A DNA stretch of 64,000 nucleotides. Origin: Halorubrum rubrum. Its GTDB lineage: Archaea; Halobacteriota; Halobacteria; Halobacteriales; Haloferacaceae. Location: positions 1 through 64,000 of the forward strand of contig NZ_JANHDM010000013.1 of assembly GCF_024494685.1 (NCBI RefSeq), written 5' to 3'. The notes under the pieces were generated by a model. The model saw only the letters and a list, made by a program, of their open reading frames with translations, was not told the DNA's origin and ran no database searches. Below, piece after piece: positions 7,077 through 15,979 of the stretch (positions are counted from its first letter, which is position 1; every line of letters begins with the position of its first letter). Position numbers and translations under genes: made by a program.

Positions 7077-9980
7077 TCACTCAGACTCAAATTCCGCTTG
7101 TGGTGGTACTTCCTCTACTCGCCGACATAGTTCTTCGATAGTTTCCGGGCGAAGAGTATCGACAGTATCGATGTATCGAGCGAAATTCTTCATATAGTGA
7201 CCCTTGAGTCCAACAACGATCGTGCTATGTTCTTTTGCGTCCTCTGTCCGCGCGGGAATGGATTCGATATTGTCAAATTGGTCTTCGACAAGTTCGCGGT
7301 TGAAGACCACACCAATCCGGTCTGAACGTACCTCCTGGACCATCTCGTCGATGTCGATACTGGTGTAATAATCCTTCCCAAGGGTAAAGAATACGACATC
7401 ATAATCGGCCTCTTGAAGGAGGTGTCGTAGGTCTTTTTGAATGTCGAGTTTCGCAGATCGCTCTCTTATGTCGCTAACATTCATTGAGCTGAATGTTACC
7501 TCGTAGGGGGGGAGATAGTCGTCTTCTGCGACAAGGCCAAATCCTGCACTTACGAAGTAACGGTCGACGTCGTGACCTTGTCGCAGAAGCCATCTAACTG
7601 CACTCTTGACGTGGTTTTGCTGGCGTCCCGTGTACAGGTCGCGTGCTGCAATACCTGGCACATTATCCCGAGCGAGGAGGTCTTCACGAGAGAATTGGAG
7701 AGTTTCCTCTTCACCGAAAATCGGCGCGTCGTCTGGTATCTCCTTCGATCCTGAACATTGGTCGATGACAAGGATGTCCAATCCGTTTTCGGTATCAATC
7801 TCAGGTGGATGAGGCACGAAGTCGTCACTGGCTGCATAGTTTTGCCCGCAGACCTCGAGTATTTCATCTCGCAAGTCTCGAGGGTTGCTATTGGTGTGTA
7901 CCTCGCAACCGTTTTCCCGAGCAGCCGCTACAGCTTCTTCGTCAAGTTCACCATCCAATGTGTGTACGAAGAGGTGCTGGTACCTCGCTGCTTGTTCGCC
8001 GACGTTTGCTGCCATACGATCTGGGGCGAACGAGACGAGCGACGGGGTTTCTTCCCACCACTCACTCACGCCGTTCGCATCTAGTACACCAATCTCTGCG
8101 ACCGGAAGGTCATGTGTTTGAGTCCAGAACGAGGAGTGTTTGTCGCACAGATAGTCTTCAACAGTTTCGTAGCCACTGTAGGCTGCATCCCCCTGGGTCG
8201 CGACGAGGATCTTCGGAAGGTCTTCCTCGAATTCATCGTAGAAGCGTCGTGTGTTGTGGAACCCTCGTCTCCGATTCCGATCGTTCCCCCGGAAGATGCA
8301 AACCTCGACACCGTACTCTCTACAGATTGGACAGTTACATTTCTCCCACGGACGACTTCGAAGGGTGTCTTGATACTCTTGGAGCAGGTCGTCGTCACCG
8401 ATCCAAGTAGCGTAATCCCGGACAATCGCCCAGACTCGATCATAGTCACTGACAACGTACGGCTCGTTCAAAACGGTCTTCGCGTGTGGGAACCCCTCAA
8501 ATACGTCTACCGCTGTGCTCAGTAGTTCGTCGTACTCCTCGAACGGAACTGGAGCAGTCGGGGTATCTTCCCGCAGGAGTTTGACTAACTTACTACGGAG
8601 ATTATCACTGAAGCTCGCCTGAAGCTCGCGGCCATACTCGAAATCCTCTCGGAACGCCCTTTCTATGTCCTGTAGGAGCGACTCATCATACTGATCATCG
8701 TGGCGGTGTTCCAGGAGATATTCTCTCGTCGCTGGAAGCACCTTCTCAGCCTGTTCGTACCAACTCTCGAGAGCATTACGAATCGAATCTCCTGTATCGT
8801 ATGCTCGGAGTGCCACCAATGTTTCACGACCGCGTAGGGACGTTTCAACAGCTTCGTCGAGATCGTCCCGGCTCGATGGATAGCGAACTCGAATGGCATC
8901 GTAGCGTTCGTCGTTATCAAGACGATAATTCTGTCCACCGGTCCACGCCGAACGAAGCATACTCGCGCTGTCGAAACTAGTCATCCCCGACCGACCAATC
9001 GTCTCGAACGCCTCAGTCTTCGCGAAGCCGAAGACGTGAGAGTCGATGCGGGTGTTGTGTTCTCGTTCGAACTGCTTGATCGTCTTCCCGACGCTCTTGA
9101 CGATTCCACGAACGTCGTGAACTGGGCTACCTGCGACTCCCCCGATTCCGAGGTAGTCATAACCCATACCAAGCACTTCCTCGGTGGCCTTACTGTATGA
9201 ATCAGGGTTCCATCCCTGGATAGCGACCATCAGTCGGAACGGATAGTCACGACGCTGGTAGAGGTCATACATCTCTCGGGCGTTCCGCAGCGTCAGGTCG
9301 TAGCGGAACTCGGCGTCGTGTTCGCGATAGACCGCACGTGAATCCTGTGCGAGACGGGACAGAACGGTATCAATGTCTCCCCGAAAGTCCTCAGCGATGA
9401 ACGGCTCAACTTCTATATCGGGATCAGTACGAATCGTCGGCTCGTACTCGTCGACATATGAGGGCCATTCCTCTGGCCATTCCTCGATCATAACGTCAAC
9501 GACGTCGGTGATGGGATCGGGGATGTCGCCTTTGTTGAGTTCTCCGTCGAACGCGCGTTCGTCAAGATAAAGTCGTCCCTTGTCCTTTCCCGACCCTAGA
9601 ACGAGGTGGTCGATAGTGACGCCGACAGTAACGTCCAGCGTCTCGTAGAAGTCGAGCATATCCTCGTTCCCGTACGGTGGGAAAGGGAGCGACTTGTACC
9701 CCCAAGCCCCGCAGTCACTAATCGTCGGTAACCAATTCGGGATAGAAAGTACGGGGTCATCGTAGACACCGTACTGGGCTAGTCGCTCGGCTTTGCGGTT
9801 TGTCTCTTCGACCTGTTCGCGAGATATGAGAACCCCGTCTACTGGTGTGGTTTCGGGCTCGAAAATGTCCCAGATATAGTCCAGATCGCGCTCTTGACGG
9901 TTCAAGGTAGAGAGTTCGTCGTGTTCGAAATCGTAGTGGGAGTCGACTGCGTCGTCCCACTCAGGTACGTAGAACCGCAC
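7077..9980 (-). CDS. TGT-like protein fused to a DUF6884-like domain
   Basis: A 967-aa protein with a GTG start. Residues ~80-345 are TGT-like: ISDCGAWGY at 87-95 (Asp89 in the general-base position), IDHL at 123-126, VAIQGW at 252-257, GIGG at 278-281, FDSAS at 336-340. A TGT-type zinc site follows, with C548, C550, C553 and probably H575. Residues ~733-900 have the DUF6884 pattern: IDQCSGSK at 739-746, ARDLYTGRQ, SAGFGLV at 811-817, LPPYEVTF at 823-830. In phages, DUF6884 proteins accompany DpdA2-type enzymes that put 7-deazaguanines in DNA; a fusion links both functions. Its role beside the 344-aa TGT is unknown (second specificity, or base processing). Confidence 0.75.
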   Translation of the reverse strand: MRFYVPEWDDAVDSHYDFEHDELSTLNRQERDLDYIWDIFEPETTPVDGVLISREQVEETNRKAERLAQYGVYDDPVLSIPNWLPTISDCGAWGYKSLPFPPYGNEDMLDFYETLDVTVGVTIDHLVLGSGKDKGRLYLDERAFDGELNKGDIPDPITDVVDVMIEEWPEEWPSYVDEYEPTIRTDPDIEVEPFIAEDFRGDIDTVLSRLAQDSRAVYREHDAEFRYDLTLRNAREMYDLYQRRDYPFRLMVAIQGWNPDSYSKATEEVLGMGYDYLGIGGVAGSPVHDVRGIVKSVGKTIKQFEREHNTRIDSHVFGFAKTEAFETIGRSGMTSFDSASMLRSAWTGGQNYRLDNDERYDAIRVRYPSSRDDLDEAVETSLRGRETLVALRAYDTGDSIRNALESWYEQAEKVLPATREYLLEHRHDDQYDESLLQDIERAFREDFEYGRELQASFSDNLRSKLVKLLREDTPTAPVPFEEYDELLSTAVDVFEGFPHAKTVLNEPYVVSDYDRVWAIVRDYATWIGDDDLLQEYQDTLRSRPWEKCNCPICREYGVEVCIFRGNDRNRRRGFHNTRRFYDEFEEDLPKILVATQGDAAYSGYETVEDYLCDKHSSFWTQTHDLPVAEIGVLDANGVSEWWEETPSLVSFAPDRMAANVGEQAARYQHLFVHTLDGELDEEAVAAARENGCEVHTNSNPRDLRDEILEVCGQNYAASDDFVPHPPEIDTENGLDILVIDQCSGSKEIPDDAPIFGEEETLQFSREDLLARDNVPGIAARDLYTGRQQNHVKSAVRWLLRQGHDVDRYFVSAGFGLVAEDDYLPPYEVTFSSMNVSDIRERSAKLDIQKDLRHLLQEADYDVVFFTLGKDYYTSIDIDEMVQEVRSDRIGVVFNRELVEDQFDNIESIPARTEDAKEHSTIVVGLKGHYMKNFARYIDTVDTLRPETIEELCRRVEEVPPQAEFESE

Positions 9981-10060
9981 GTTAGATAGTCACCAGTAGT
10001 AGCGATGGGAGGGCATCCTATAAATCCGTTTGAAGTCCCTCACTCTGTAACTGGCACTAA

Positions 10061-10732
10061 CTAACCGAAGTCAGATAGTGTAGGGCCAGTATGGATCTGT
10101 ATCGAATCCCATTGGTCAGGGTACTCTGCCTCAACTTGCTCAAAAACACCGTCGCCAATCTCGGTCAGAACGTAACTACTTGACCGAATCTTCGCGAGTT
10201 CCAGGTGGACTAACCACTTGTAGTGTACTTTAGCACGTGGTACCCACGAACTGTCACTATCGACATCGGGGTAGAGATGGTCGATTCGCTCACCGAACCT
10301 CTGTGCCGCTGGTGTGTCTTGAGTTGTCGGAACGGTTTCAACTGTGAGCTGATGGAGAACTGCCAGCATTGGCAAACGGTGCTCATAAAAAATAACCATC
10401 CAGAGAAGGGCCTGTTCGGTACACGATAGCGAATCTTTCACTCCGATGCCTAACTTTGCTCCAGAATGACTCTGTTGCAGTGCAGGTTCATACGCTTCGG
10501 TAAGCGATCGCCCTTTTTCAGTTAGTTCGCCCTCATCCAGAAGGTCAAGCAGTTCCAAGAGTCGAGTCACGTGCTGAACTTTTCTTGACCCCACGACACC
10601 TCTGTTGAAAGCTAATGTCCGCAGATCGGCATTCGGCTCACGCCGTCGCAACTCAAGCAACTCGCAAGCTAGCGGAAGGTCGTCCCAATCCGGCTGAACC
10701 GTCTCTAGGTGCCTGACTGACGACGTTTCCAC
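10061..10732 (-). CDS. HTH-like protein at head of modification operon
   Basis: A 223-aa protein with a GTG start. The N-terminal half looks like a winged helix (RKVQHVTRLLELLDLLDEGELTEKG), and a second wing-like repeat lies near the C-terminus (KVHYKWLVHLELAKIRSSSYVLTEIGDGVF). No enzyme motif is seen. It is the first minus-strand gene, divergent from queD and 80 bp before the TGT fusion, so it may regulate the module or serve as a DNA-binding subunit. Confidence 0.6.
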   Translation of the reverse strand: METSSVRHLETVQPDWDDLPLACELLELRRREPNADLRTLAFNRGVVGSRKVQHVTRLLELLDLLDEGELTEKGRSLTEAYEPALQQSHSGAKLGIGVKDSLSCTEQALLWMVIFYEHRLPMLAVLHQLTVETVPTTQDTPAAQRFGERIDHLYPDVDSDSSWVPRAKVHYKWLVHLELAKIRSSSYVLTEIGDGVFEQVEAEYPDQWDSIQIHTGPTLSDFG

Positions 10733-10840
10733 AACTATGGGCTCTAATTTGCCAACCGCAATATAATTTCCTCACGTGATTAGGGACATAGTGAGTATGC
10801 TACCGATAATACTTAGTGAATACTGGGAGAGCCTCTTGGT
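10733..10840. promoter_or_regulatory. divergent promoter region between modification genes and queD
   Basis: An ATATAATT box at 10761-10768 sits about 30 bp before the minus-strand start at 10732, the distance expected of an archaeal TATA box on a leaderless transcript. A GATAATACTTAG stretch near 10805-10816 is similarly placed before the GTG of queD at 10841. Shared control of both arms is inferred. Confidence 0.45.
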
Positions 10841-11296
10841 GTGCATCTTGAACAAGAATCGGTCTCCGACCTTTCCGAGTCTGGTGAGAGGACACTATTC
10901 ATAGGAAGGGACAACCCGATCCGAATCAGCACCGGGCACCGCCTCCTCCACCACGATGGGAAATGTAGTCGTCCACATGGACACAACTACGAAATCTCGG
11001 TGGAGGTCACTGGTTCTCTCACCCAAGATGGCTGGGTCGTAGACAAAGGAGATATTACCTCAGTAATAGATGACTGGGACCACCGCTTCCTCCTCGAGAA
11101 GGACGACCCCCTCATCGACGCCTTCGAGCAGAGCGGCGACGGTGATTCACTCGTCGTTCTCGAACACCCACCGACCGCGGAAGTGATGGGGCTCGTCTTG
11201 GAACGAAAACTCCTCGAGACACTTCCAGAGTCAGTCTCAGACATCTCAGTAGCGGTGCGGGAGACATCGGAGCTCTGTGCGGGGGCGACACACTGA
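10841..11296 (+). CDS. queD: 6-carboxytetrahydropterin synthase (QueD)
   Basis: A 151-aa protein of the 6-pyruvoyltetrahydropterin synthase family. It has the zinc histidines H33 (in STGHRLLHHDG), H46 and H48 (HGHNYEISVEVTG), and catalytic Cys42 in GKCSRPHGH. QueD makes 6-carboxy-tetrahydropterin, the second step of preQ0 synthesis. It starts with GTG at 10841; its stop overlaps the queE ATG by 1 base. First gene of a four-gene preQ0 operon. Confidence 0.92.
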   Translation: MHLEQESVSDLSESGERTLFIGRDNPIRISTGHRLLHHDGKCSRPHGHNYEISVEVTGSLTQDGWVVDKGDITSVIDDWDHRFLLEKDDPLIDAFEQSGDGDSLVVLEHPPTAEVMGLVLERKLLETLPESVSDISVAVRETSELCAGATH

Positions 11297-12069
11297 TGCC
11301 AGTCAGTTCGACAGCTGATGAGCAGCCAGCGGACGATGTCGATGGCGCAGCACTGCCGGTCAACGAGCTCTTCTACTCGCTCCAGGGCGAAGGGAAGCTC
11401 ACCGGGACGCCATCGGTGTTCGTCCGCACCAGCGGATGTAATCTCCGATGTTGGTTCTGTGACTCCTACCACACCTCCTGGGAGCCCACCCACGCCACAA
11501 TGAGCGTCGACGACATCGTCGAGGAAGTCCAGTCACACGACGATGCCGACCACGTCGTCCTAACTGGTGGTGAACCGCTTATCCACGATGACGCGGTCAC
11601 TCTCCTCGAGCAGCTCGACGATCTCGGCTACCACACTACCGTTGAAACCAACGGTACCATCCACCGTGACGCCCCCATCGATCTGGCAAGCATCAGCCCG
11701 AAACTCGCCTCCAGCACACCCACCCCTGAGAAAGACCCCAAGGGCGATGGCGAGTGGGCAGACCGTCATGAAGAACGGCGCATCGACCTCGATGCACTCG
11801 GCGCACTCGTCGACGACTATAACGCACAACTCAAGTTTGTCGTCACTGGCCCCGATGACCTGCCCGAGATCGAATCCCTCCTCGCTGACGTCCGATCGAC
11901 GGCAGCGAGTCGCATCCCGGATTCTGACGTGCTGCTGATGCCCGAGGGGACGACTCGAGACGAACTCGATGCCCGCCGGAATGAGGTAGCTGAACTCGCG
12001 ATGGAGTACGGCTACCGGTACACGCCCCGCTTGCACGTAGACCTCTGGAACGACGCCCCCGAAACGTAA
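11296..12069 (+). CDS. queE: 7-carboxy-7-deazaguanine synthase (QueE)
   Basis: A 257-aa radical-SAM enzyme. The cluster motif C48-x3-C52-x2-C55 (SGCNLRCWFC) and the SAM-binding TGGEPL at 90-95 are intact, with the QueE N-terminal FYSLQGEG signature. It converts 6-carboxytetrahydropterin to 7-carboxy-7-deazaguanine. It lies between queD (1-bp overlap) and folE (1 base apart). Confidence 0.93.
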   Translation: MPVSSTADEQPADDVDGAALPVNELFYSLQGEGKLTGTPSVFVRTSGCNLRCWFCDSYHTSWEPTHATMSVDDIVEEVQSHDDADHVVLTGGEPLIHDDAVTLLEQLDDLGYHTTVETNGTIHRDAPIDLASISPKLASSTPTPEKDPKGDGEWADRHEERRIDLDALGALVDDYNAQLKFVVTGPDDLPEIESLLADVRSTAASRIPDSDVLLMPEGTTRDELDARRNEVAELAMEYGYRYTPRLHVDLWNDAPET

Positions 12070-12070
12070 C

Positions 12071-12679
12071 ATGACGAGGACGCACTCTCAATTCGCGACT
12101 GGCGAGGTAGAATCAGACATCGACTACGAGAAGGCACAGCGGGGCGTTCGCCTCCTGTTAGAGGCCGTCGGCGAGGACCCGGACAGTAACGCGCTGACTG
12201 AGACCTGGCAGCGCCGCGTACCGGACGCCTTCGCGACACTCACCGAAGGCCAACGGGAGGCCGCGAAGCCGACGATGCGGACCTTCGACGCCGAGACGAC
12301 CGATCTCGTTGTCAAAACCACAATTCCCGTGTATTCGCTGTGTGAGCACCACTTGTTGCCGTTCTTTGGAACAGTTCATTTGGCGTATCGGCCGACAGAC
12401 GAGGTGGTAGGGCTCTCGAAGCTGACTCGGTACGTCCGCTGGCAGTCACGAAATCTCACGATGCAGGAACAGCTGACGAACGACATCGCGTCCGGACTCA
12501 AAGAGGAACTAGACGCAGCTACCGTCTTTGTCGAAATGAACGCAACGCACCTCTGTGAGGCGATGCGCGGCGTCGAGACGAGAAGCACGACCACCACCAG
12601 GGCAACTGCCGGAGAACCGACTGAGGCAGAACGTGAGCGGTTCCAAGCAGCTGTCAACCGTACGGAGGGTCAGGGATGA
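12071..12679 (+). CDS. folE: GTP cyclohydrolase I (FolE)
   Basis: A 202-aa protein with the GTP cyclohydrolase I core: SLCEHHLLPFFGTVHLAY (zinc Cys and two His), VVGLSKL, QEQLT, and the final ATHLCEAMRGV motif supplying the second zinc Cys. It forms dihydroneopterin triphosphate from GTP, the entry step to preQ0. Archaea generally use other GTP cyclohydrolase types, so a bacterial-type FolE in a queDEC operon suggests a transferred, self-contained preQ0 cassette. Confidence 0.92.
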   Translation: MTRTHSQFATGEVESDIDYEKAQRGVRLLLEAVGEDPDSNALTETWQRRVPDAFATLTEGQREAAKPTMRTFDAETTDLVVKTTIPVYSLCEHHLLPFFGTVHLAYRPTDEVVGLSKLTRYVRWQSRNLTMQEQLTNDIASGLKEELDAATVFVEMNATHLCEAMRGVETRSTTTTRATAGEPTEAERERFQAAVNRTEGQG

Positions 12680-13371
12680 GCGAGCAACGAGCGGTAATCC
12701 TGGCGTCTGGGGGAATGGATAGTGCGACCGCGGCGGCTGTCGCGCAGGATGCTGGCTACGAGTTGTACATGCTGCACACGTCCTACGGCCAGCAGACCGA
12801 GAGTAAGGAGTACGAATGTGCGCAGGCCCAGGCCGAGGCCTTCGACGCCGCAGACTTCCTCCACCTGACGACGGACCACCTCTCGAAGATCGGTGCGTCG
12901 AGTCTCACTGACGACGAGATGGACGTCGAGGAGGCAGACTTGGAGAGTGACGAGATTCCGAGCTCCTACGTACCGTTCCGGAACGCGAACCTGCTGTCGA
13001 TGGCGACGTCGTATGCAGAAGCCAACGATTGTGAGGCCGTGTTTATCGGTGCGCACAGCGAGGACTTCTCGGGGTATCCGGACTGCCGACCGGAGTTCTT
13101 CGAGGCGTTCCAGCAGGTCGTCGACGTCGGCACGAAACCGGAGACGGAGATTAGCGTCGAAGCGCCGTTTGTCGAGTTGTCGAAGACAGACATCGCCGAA
13201 CGCGGTCTCGAACTCGACGTCCCCTATGAACACACCTGGAGCTGCTACCGGGAAGAAGCACCAGCGTGTGGCACGTGTGACGCGTGTGCGTTCCGTCTCC
13301 AGGCGTTCCAAAATCTCGGCGAGCGCGATCCAATCGAATACGCCGAGCGCCCCGATTATACCGAATTATAG
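12676..13371 (+). CDS. queC: 7-cyano-7-deazaguanine synthase (QueC)
   Basis: A 231-aa ATP-dependent PP-loop enzyme. The SGGMDS motif is at residues 11-16, and the C-terminal zinc cluster is SCYREEAPACGTCDAC. It turns 7-carboxy-7-deazaguanine into preQ0, the substrate expected by the TGT/DpdA enzymes nearby. It overlaps folE by 4 bp. It has no fused amidotransferase or amidinotransferase domain, so any further change of preQ0 must come from another gene. Confidence 0.93.
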   Translation: MSEQRAVILASGGMDSATAAAVAQDAGYELYMLHTSYGQQTESKEYECAQAQAEAFDAADFLHLTTDHLSKIGASSLTDDEMDVEEADLESDEIPSSYVPFRNANLLSMATSYAEANDCEAVFIGAHSEDFSGYPDCRPEFFEAFQQVVDVGTKPETEISVEAPFVELSKTDIAERGLELDVPYEHTWSCYREEAPACGTCDACAFRLQAFQNLGERDPIEYAERPDYTEL

Positions 13372-13687
13372 ACGCCGCTGAACCGATTTATCCTCGAATA
13401 GGGCGGTTATGGCGCAAATTCTTCTCGACGCGGGTGTGGCTCACGAAGAGTAGGACCGGTGCGGGAGACACCGATCCCAGGGTGCCCGATGCAGAAAGTA
13501 ATCTAATAATCATCCAACAGTTCTAGTTTGTGAATACCTATGGTGGTTTCACTCATTCGTCTAAACGGACGACAAAGCGCCGCGTAGTGGGATGCGCGGC
13601 GGTGAAAATGCCAGTTCCATCGTTGGCACTACTCCCCTTCCTCTGAAGTGGCGGACATTGATTACCGTAGCCGAATGAAATTGACTC
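13372..13687. other. intergenic region with a GC-rich hairpin
   Basis: No gene is seen in 316 bp. A perfect 7-bp stem (CGCCGCG at 13578-13584 with CGCGGCG at 13595-13601, 10-base loop) could be a terminator or part of a small RNA. The region separates the preQ0 operon from the restriction-type operon. Confidence 0.4.
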
Positions 13688-13963
13688 ATGGGCAGAATCA
13701 CACAATCAACCCGACTAAGTCAGGTTCAGCACATCATCGGTAGCGGAACCGGAGTACTCGACTTCGCAGTAGATGGTGAAGACGACTACTACACGTGGGA
13801 CGGCAATGAGGGCGCTGAGTGGGAGATTGAGGATGTGGCTTCCGTTCAGAACATCGATGAAGATCGGTTCATCATGTATCCGGAAGGTGAGTTTTTCGTT
13901 TGCGAAATCGAATCACAGGGCGAGGAGCAAAACACCGGTCCAGTTCACTGTTGGTGCGAGTAA
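13688..13963 (+). CDS. small acidic protein, unknown
   Basis: A 91-aa acidic protein (MGRITQSTRLSQVQHIIG...). It is rich in D/E/W/Y with a C-terminal HCWCE. No known motif. It precedes the restriction operon on the same strand, with 42 bp to the next start. Composition fits a real haloarchaeal gene, but evidence is limited. Confidence 0.5.
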   Translation: MGRITQSTRLSQVQHIIGSGTGVLDFAVDGEDDYYTWDGNEGAEWEIEDVASVQNIDEDRFIMYPEGEFFVCEIESQGEEQNTGPVHCWCE

Positions 13964-14005
13964 GACAGGAACAGAAATATCTGTCACCGAGAGTTGGCTA
14001 TCAAT

Positions 14006-15160
14006 ATGTATGCTGACGATGTCGATTTCTACTCCCTCTCAGAAACCAAACAACGACGCTTGGTCCATAATAAGCGCGTTGCGACTACTGACCAACTTCT
14101 AAATGAACTGCCAAAGGGAAAGCCTGCGGTTCGAATATTTGAACGCTCTCTCGACCAATTAGTGTTGGATCAACTGGAGCAGGGTCAATACACTATCGAA
14201 GAATTAGCAAACCACTTTAGCGTACAACCCGCGGACGTTCGACGTATACTACATAAGTATCGCCGACGCGGGTCAGACGACTTTACGAACGAGAATTTCA
14301 AACTGAACCTTCTTGAGGAACGGCACGGTGTGATACGCGGTGTCGACAGTGACGGAAGGTCACTCTATTATACGCTTCAAACAATCCCATTCTTCGCTCG
14401 TGTAGTAGATCCAACGTTGATGTTTTCTCTATTGGGACTGGACGAGTATGTCGATACGCTCCCTCATATTGCCGAACATATCCCTGGTGGAAAAGTCACT
14501 GAACTGGATGAAGACTACGCCTTCGTGATCGGTGAATACTGGAATATTGACCCGGAGGAAGTGTTCGAATACTTGACTGAGTTTGACCGCGCATATGTCG
14601 ATACATCATTACTTCCGCTACCATATATTGAAGACGATGATCACTATGAACGTGTTTCTCGTCGGTTTAGGCAGGTTGAGGGGGTCTACCGTATGTTTCG
14701 TGGAACGTCAGATCATATCCAGGAAGTCGGTGAAGAATTCATAGGTCGTATCGAACAGAACCAAGTTGGAATAGCTACTTATCAAGTAATGAGTATTGAT
14801 TTCGCTGATTTTGAGTGGTATGTAGACCAGTCTGGTGACTATGTCCTTCACAACGAAATCAGCGATTGGGTAGAGCAAATAGCCCGATCGCTTCAACCCG
14901 ATGAACCTACTAAGGACATCGACGATTCGACAGAGGACACAGAGATTAATCTTCGAGATGAAATTCAATTAATCCTCTCAGAGAAACATCGAACTCCTGC
15001 CGAGATATACGAAGAACTCCCACGAGATATTCAATTGGGAACGGATAAATCAGAAGTCAAGGCAGTTCTAGAACGATTGGCCAATACAGGTGTTATCAGC
15101 AAAAAGAACGAGAAGTCGACATGTCATTATTTCCAGCGACAGGGGAAAACGTGGGAGTAG
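14006..15160 (+). CDS. HTH-containing protein, paralogue of the 411-aa protein at 27.5 kb
   Basis: A 384-aa protein (ATG at 14006; a TTG 12 bases upstream is less likely). The N-terminal 150 residues align by eye with the protein at 27518-28753: FYSLSE..RR, VFERSLDQLVLDQL, YTIEELANHF, HGVIRGVDSDG, YYTLQTIPFFARVVDPTL. The ELANHFSVQPADVRRIL segment is HTH-like, and a winged-helix-like segment closes the C-terminus (EIQLILSEKHRTPAEIYEEL). No catalytic motif. It opens the restriction-type gene set 51 bp before the 255-aa HTH gene. Confidence 0.65.
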   Translation: MYADDVDFYSLSETKQRRLVHNKRVATTDQLLNELPKGKPAVRIFERSLDQLVLDQLEQGQYTIEELANHFSVQPADVRRILHKYRRRGSDDFTNENFKLNLLEERHGVIRGVDSDGRSLYYTLQTIPFFARVVDPTLMFSLLGLDEYVDTLPHIAEHIPGGKVTELDEDYAFVIGEYWNIDPEEVFEYLTEFDRAYVDTSLLPLPYIEDDDHYERVSRRFRQVEGVYRMFRGTSDHIQEVGEEFIGRIEQNQVGIATYQVMSIDFADFEWYVDQSGDYVLHNEISDWVEQIARSLQPDEPTKDIDDSTEDTEINLRDEIQLILSEKHRTPAEIYEELPRDIQLGTDKSEVKAVLERLANTGVISKKNEKSTCHYFQRQGKTWE

Positions 15161-15211
15161 TCAGGGAAGCCTTTATCTACTTATGAGCGAGACCAACAAT
15201 ATCCTATTCGA

Positions 15212-15979
15212 ATGACCCTCCAGTATGCGCGTCTCTTCCAATTACGGGCCGGCATTCAATTGATCGCAGAATCTGGCCCGATGTCCAAGAAGGAGCTTAC
15301 AGACGCACTGAGACAACGGAAAACAATCAATGCTGATGAAACCGCTACAGAAGGAGCAGACGATATTATCGAGCAACTTCGTGATGCAAATCTCATAAAA
15401 AATAGCGAAGAAGGGTATCGACTAACAGCTGAAGAGGAATTTAACGACAAGGGGGTCGTGTTAACTTATTCAGGTGAGGAAGTCGTTGGTGCAGGGGATC
15501 AGCGAGCTCAAGCAGACCGAATTCTTGCGAATATCATGTACCAACACCCGATGCTGCTCGTCCTCTCGAAATTCATCTACCGAAAAGGCCCGGTCAAGGA
15601 CTACGAAGTGATGCGGGAATTTGATGGGGAAGCGTTCATTGGTGACAAGATGAATCAATTCACAATTGACATGGGCCTCGATCTTCTGGAAGATGCCGAC
15701 GTTATTGAACCGGGTGATAATGGCTACATCCAAGGAAGATGGCCTGTCCGGCTCTTCGCACACGTTATCTACGAAGAATATTCGGATTTGATTGGAGACG
15801 GAGGAAGTATTCGAGAACCAGAACTCTTCGAGAGATTAGAAACATTATACGGGATCCCTCGAAGGACATTCGATAACTACATTAAAAGACTCCACACTGC
15901 CGGTATCGTTTCTGAAGGTAGCTACAAACAGTTGACGCTCAACGAAAGCGTACTTGAAGGAGCCAAAATCTATGAGTGA
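15212..15979 (+). CDS. winged-helix protein preceding the large ATPase
   Basis: A 255-aa protein with an N-terminal wHTH (PMSKKELTDALRQRKT), a middle linker, and a C-terminal HTH (YGIPRRTFDNYIKRLHTAGIV). Its stop overlaps the start of the large ATPase by 8 bp. It occupies the position that a DpdG-type protein has before DpdH in bacterial dpd clusters; that parallel is contextual. It is also the counterpart of the 298-aa HTH protein in the modification operon. Confidence 0.65.
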   Translation: MTLQYARLFQLRAGIQLIAESGPMSKKELTDALRQRKTINADETATEGADDIIEQLRDANLIKNSEEGYRLTAEEEFNDKGVVLTYSGEEVVGAGDQRAQADRILANIMYQHPMLLVLSKFIYRKGPVKDYEVMREFDGEAFIGDKMNQFTIDMGLDLLEDADVIEPGDNGYIQGRWPVRLFAHVIYEEYSDLIGDGGSIREPELFERLETLYGIPRRTFDNYIKRLHTAGIVSEGSYKQLTLNESVLEGAKIYE

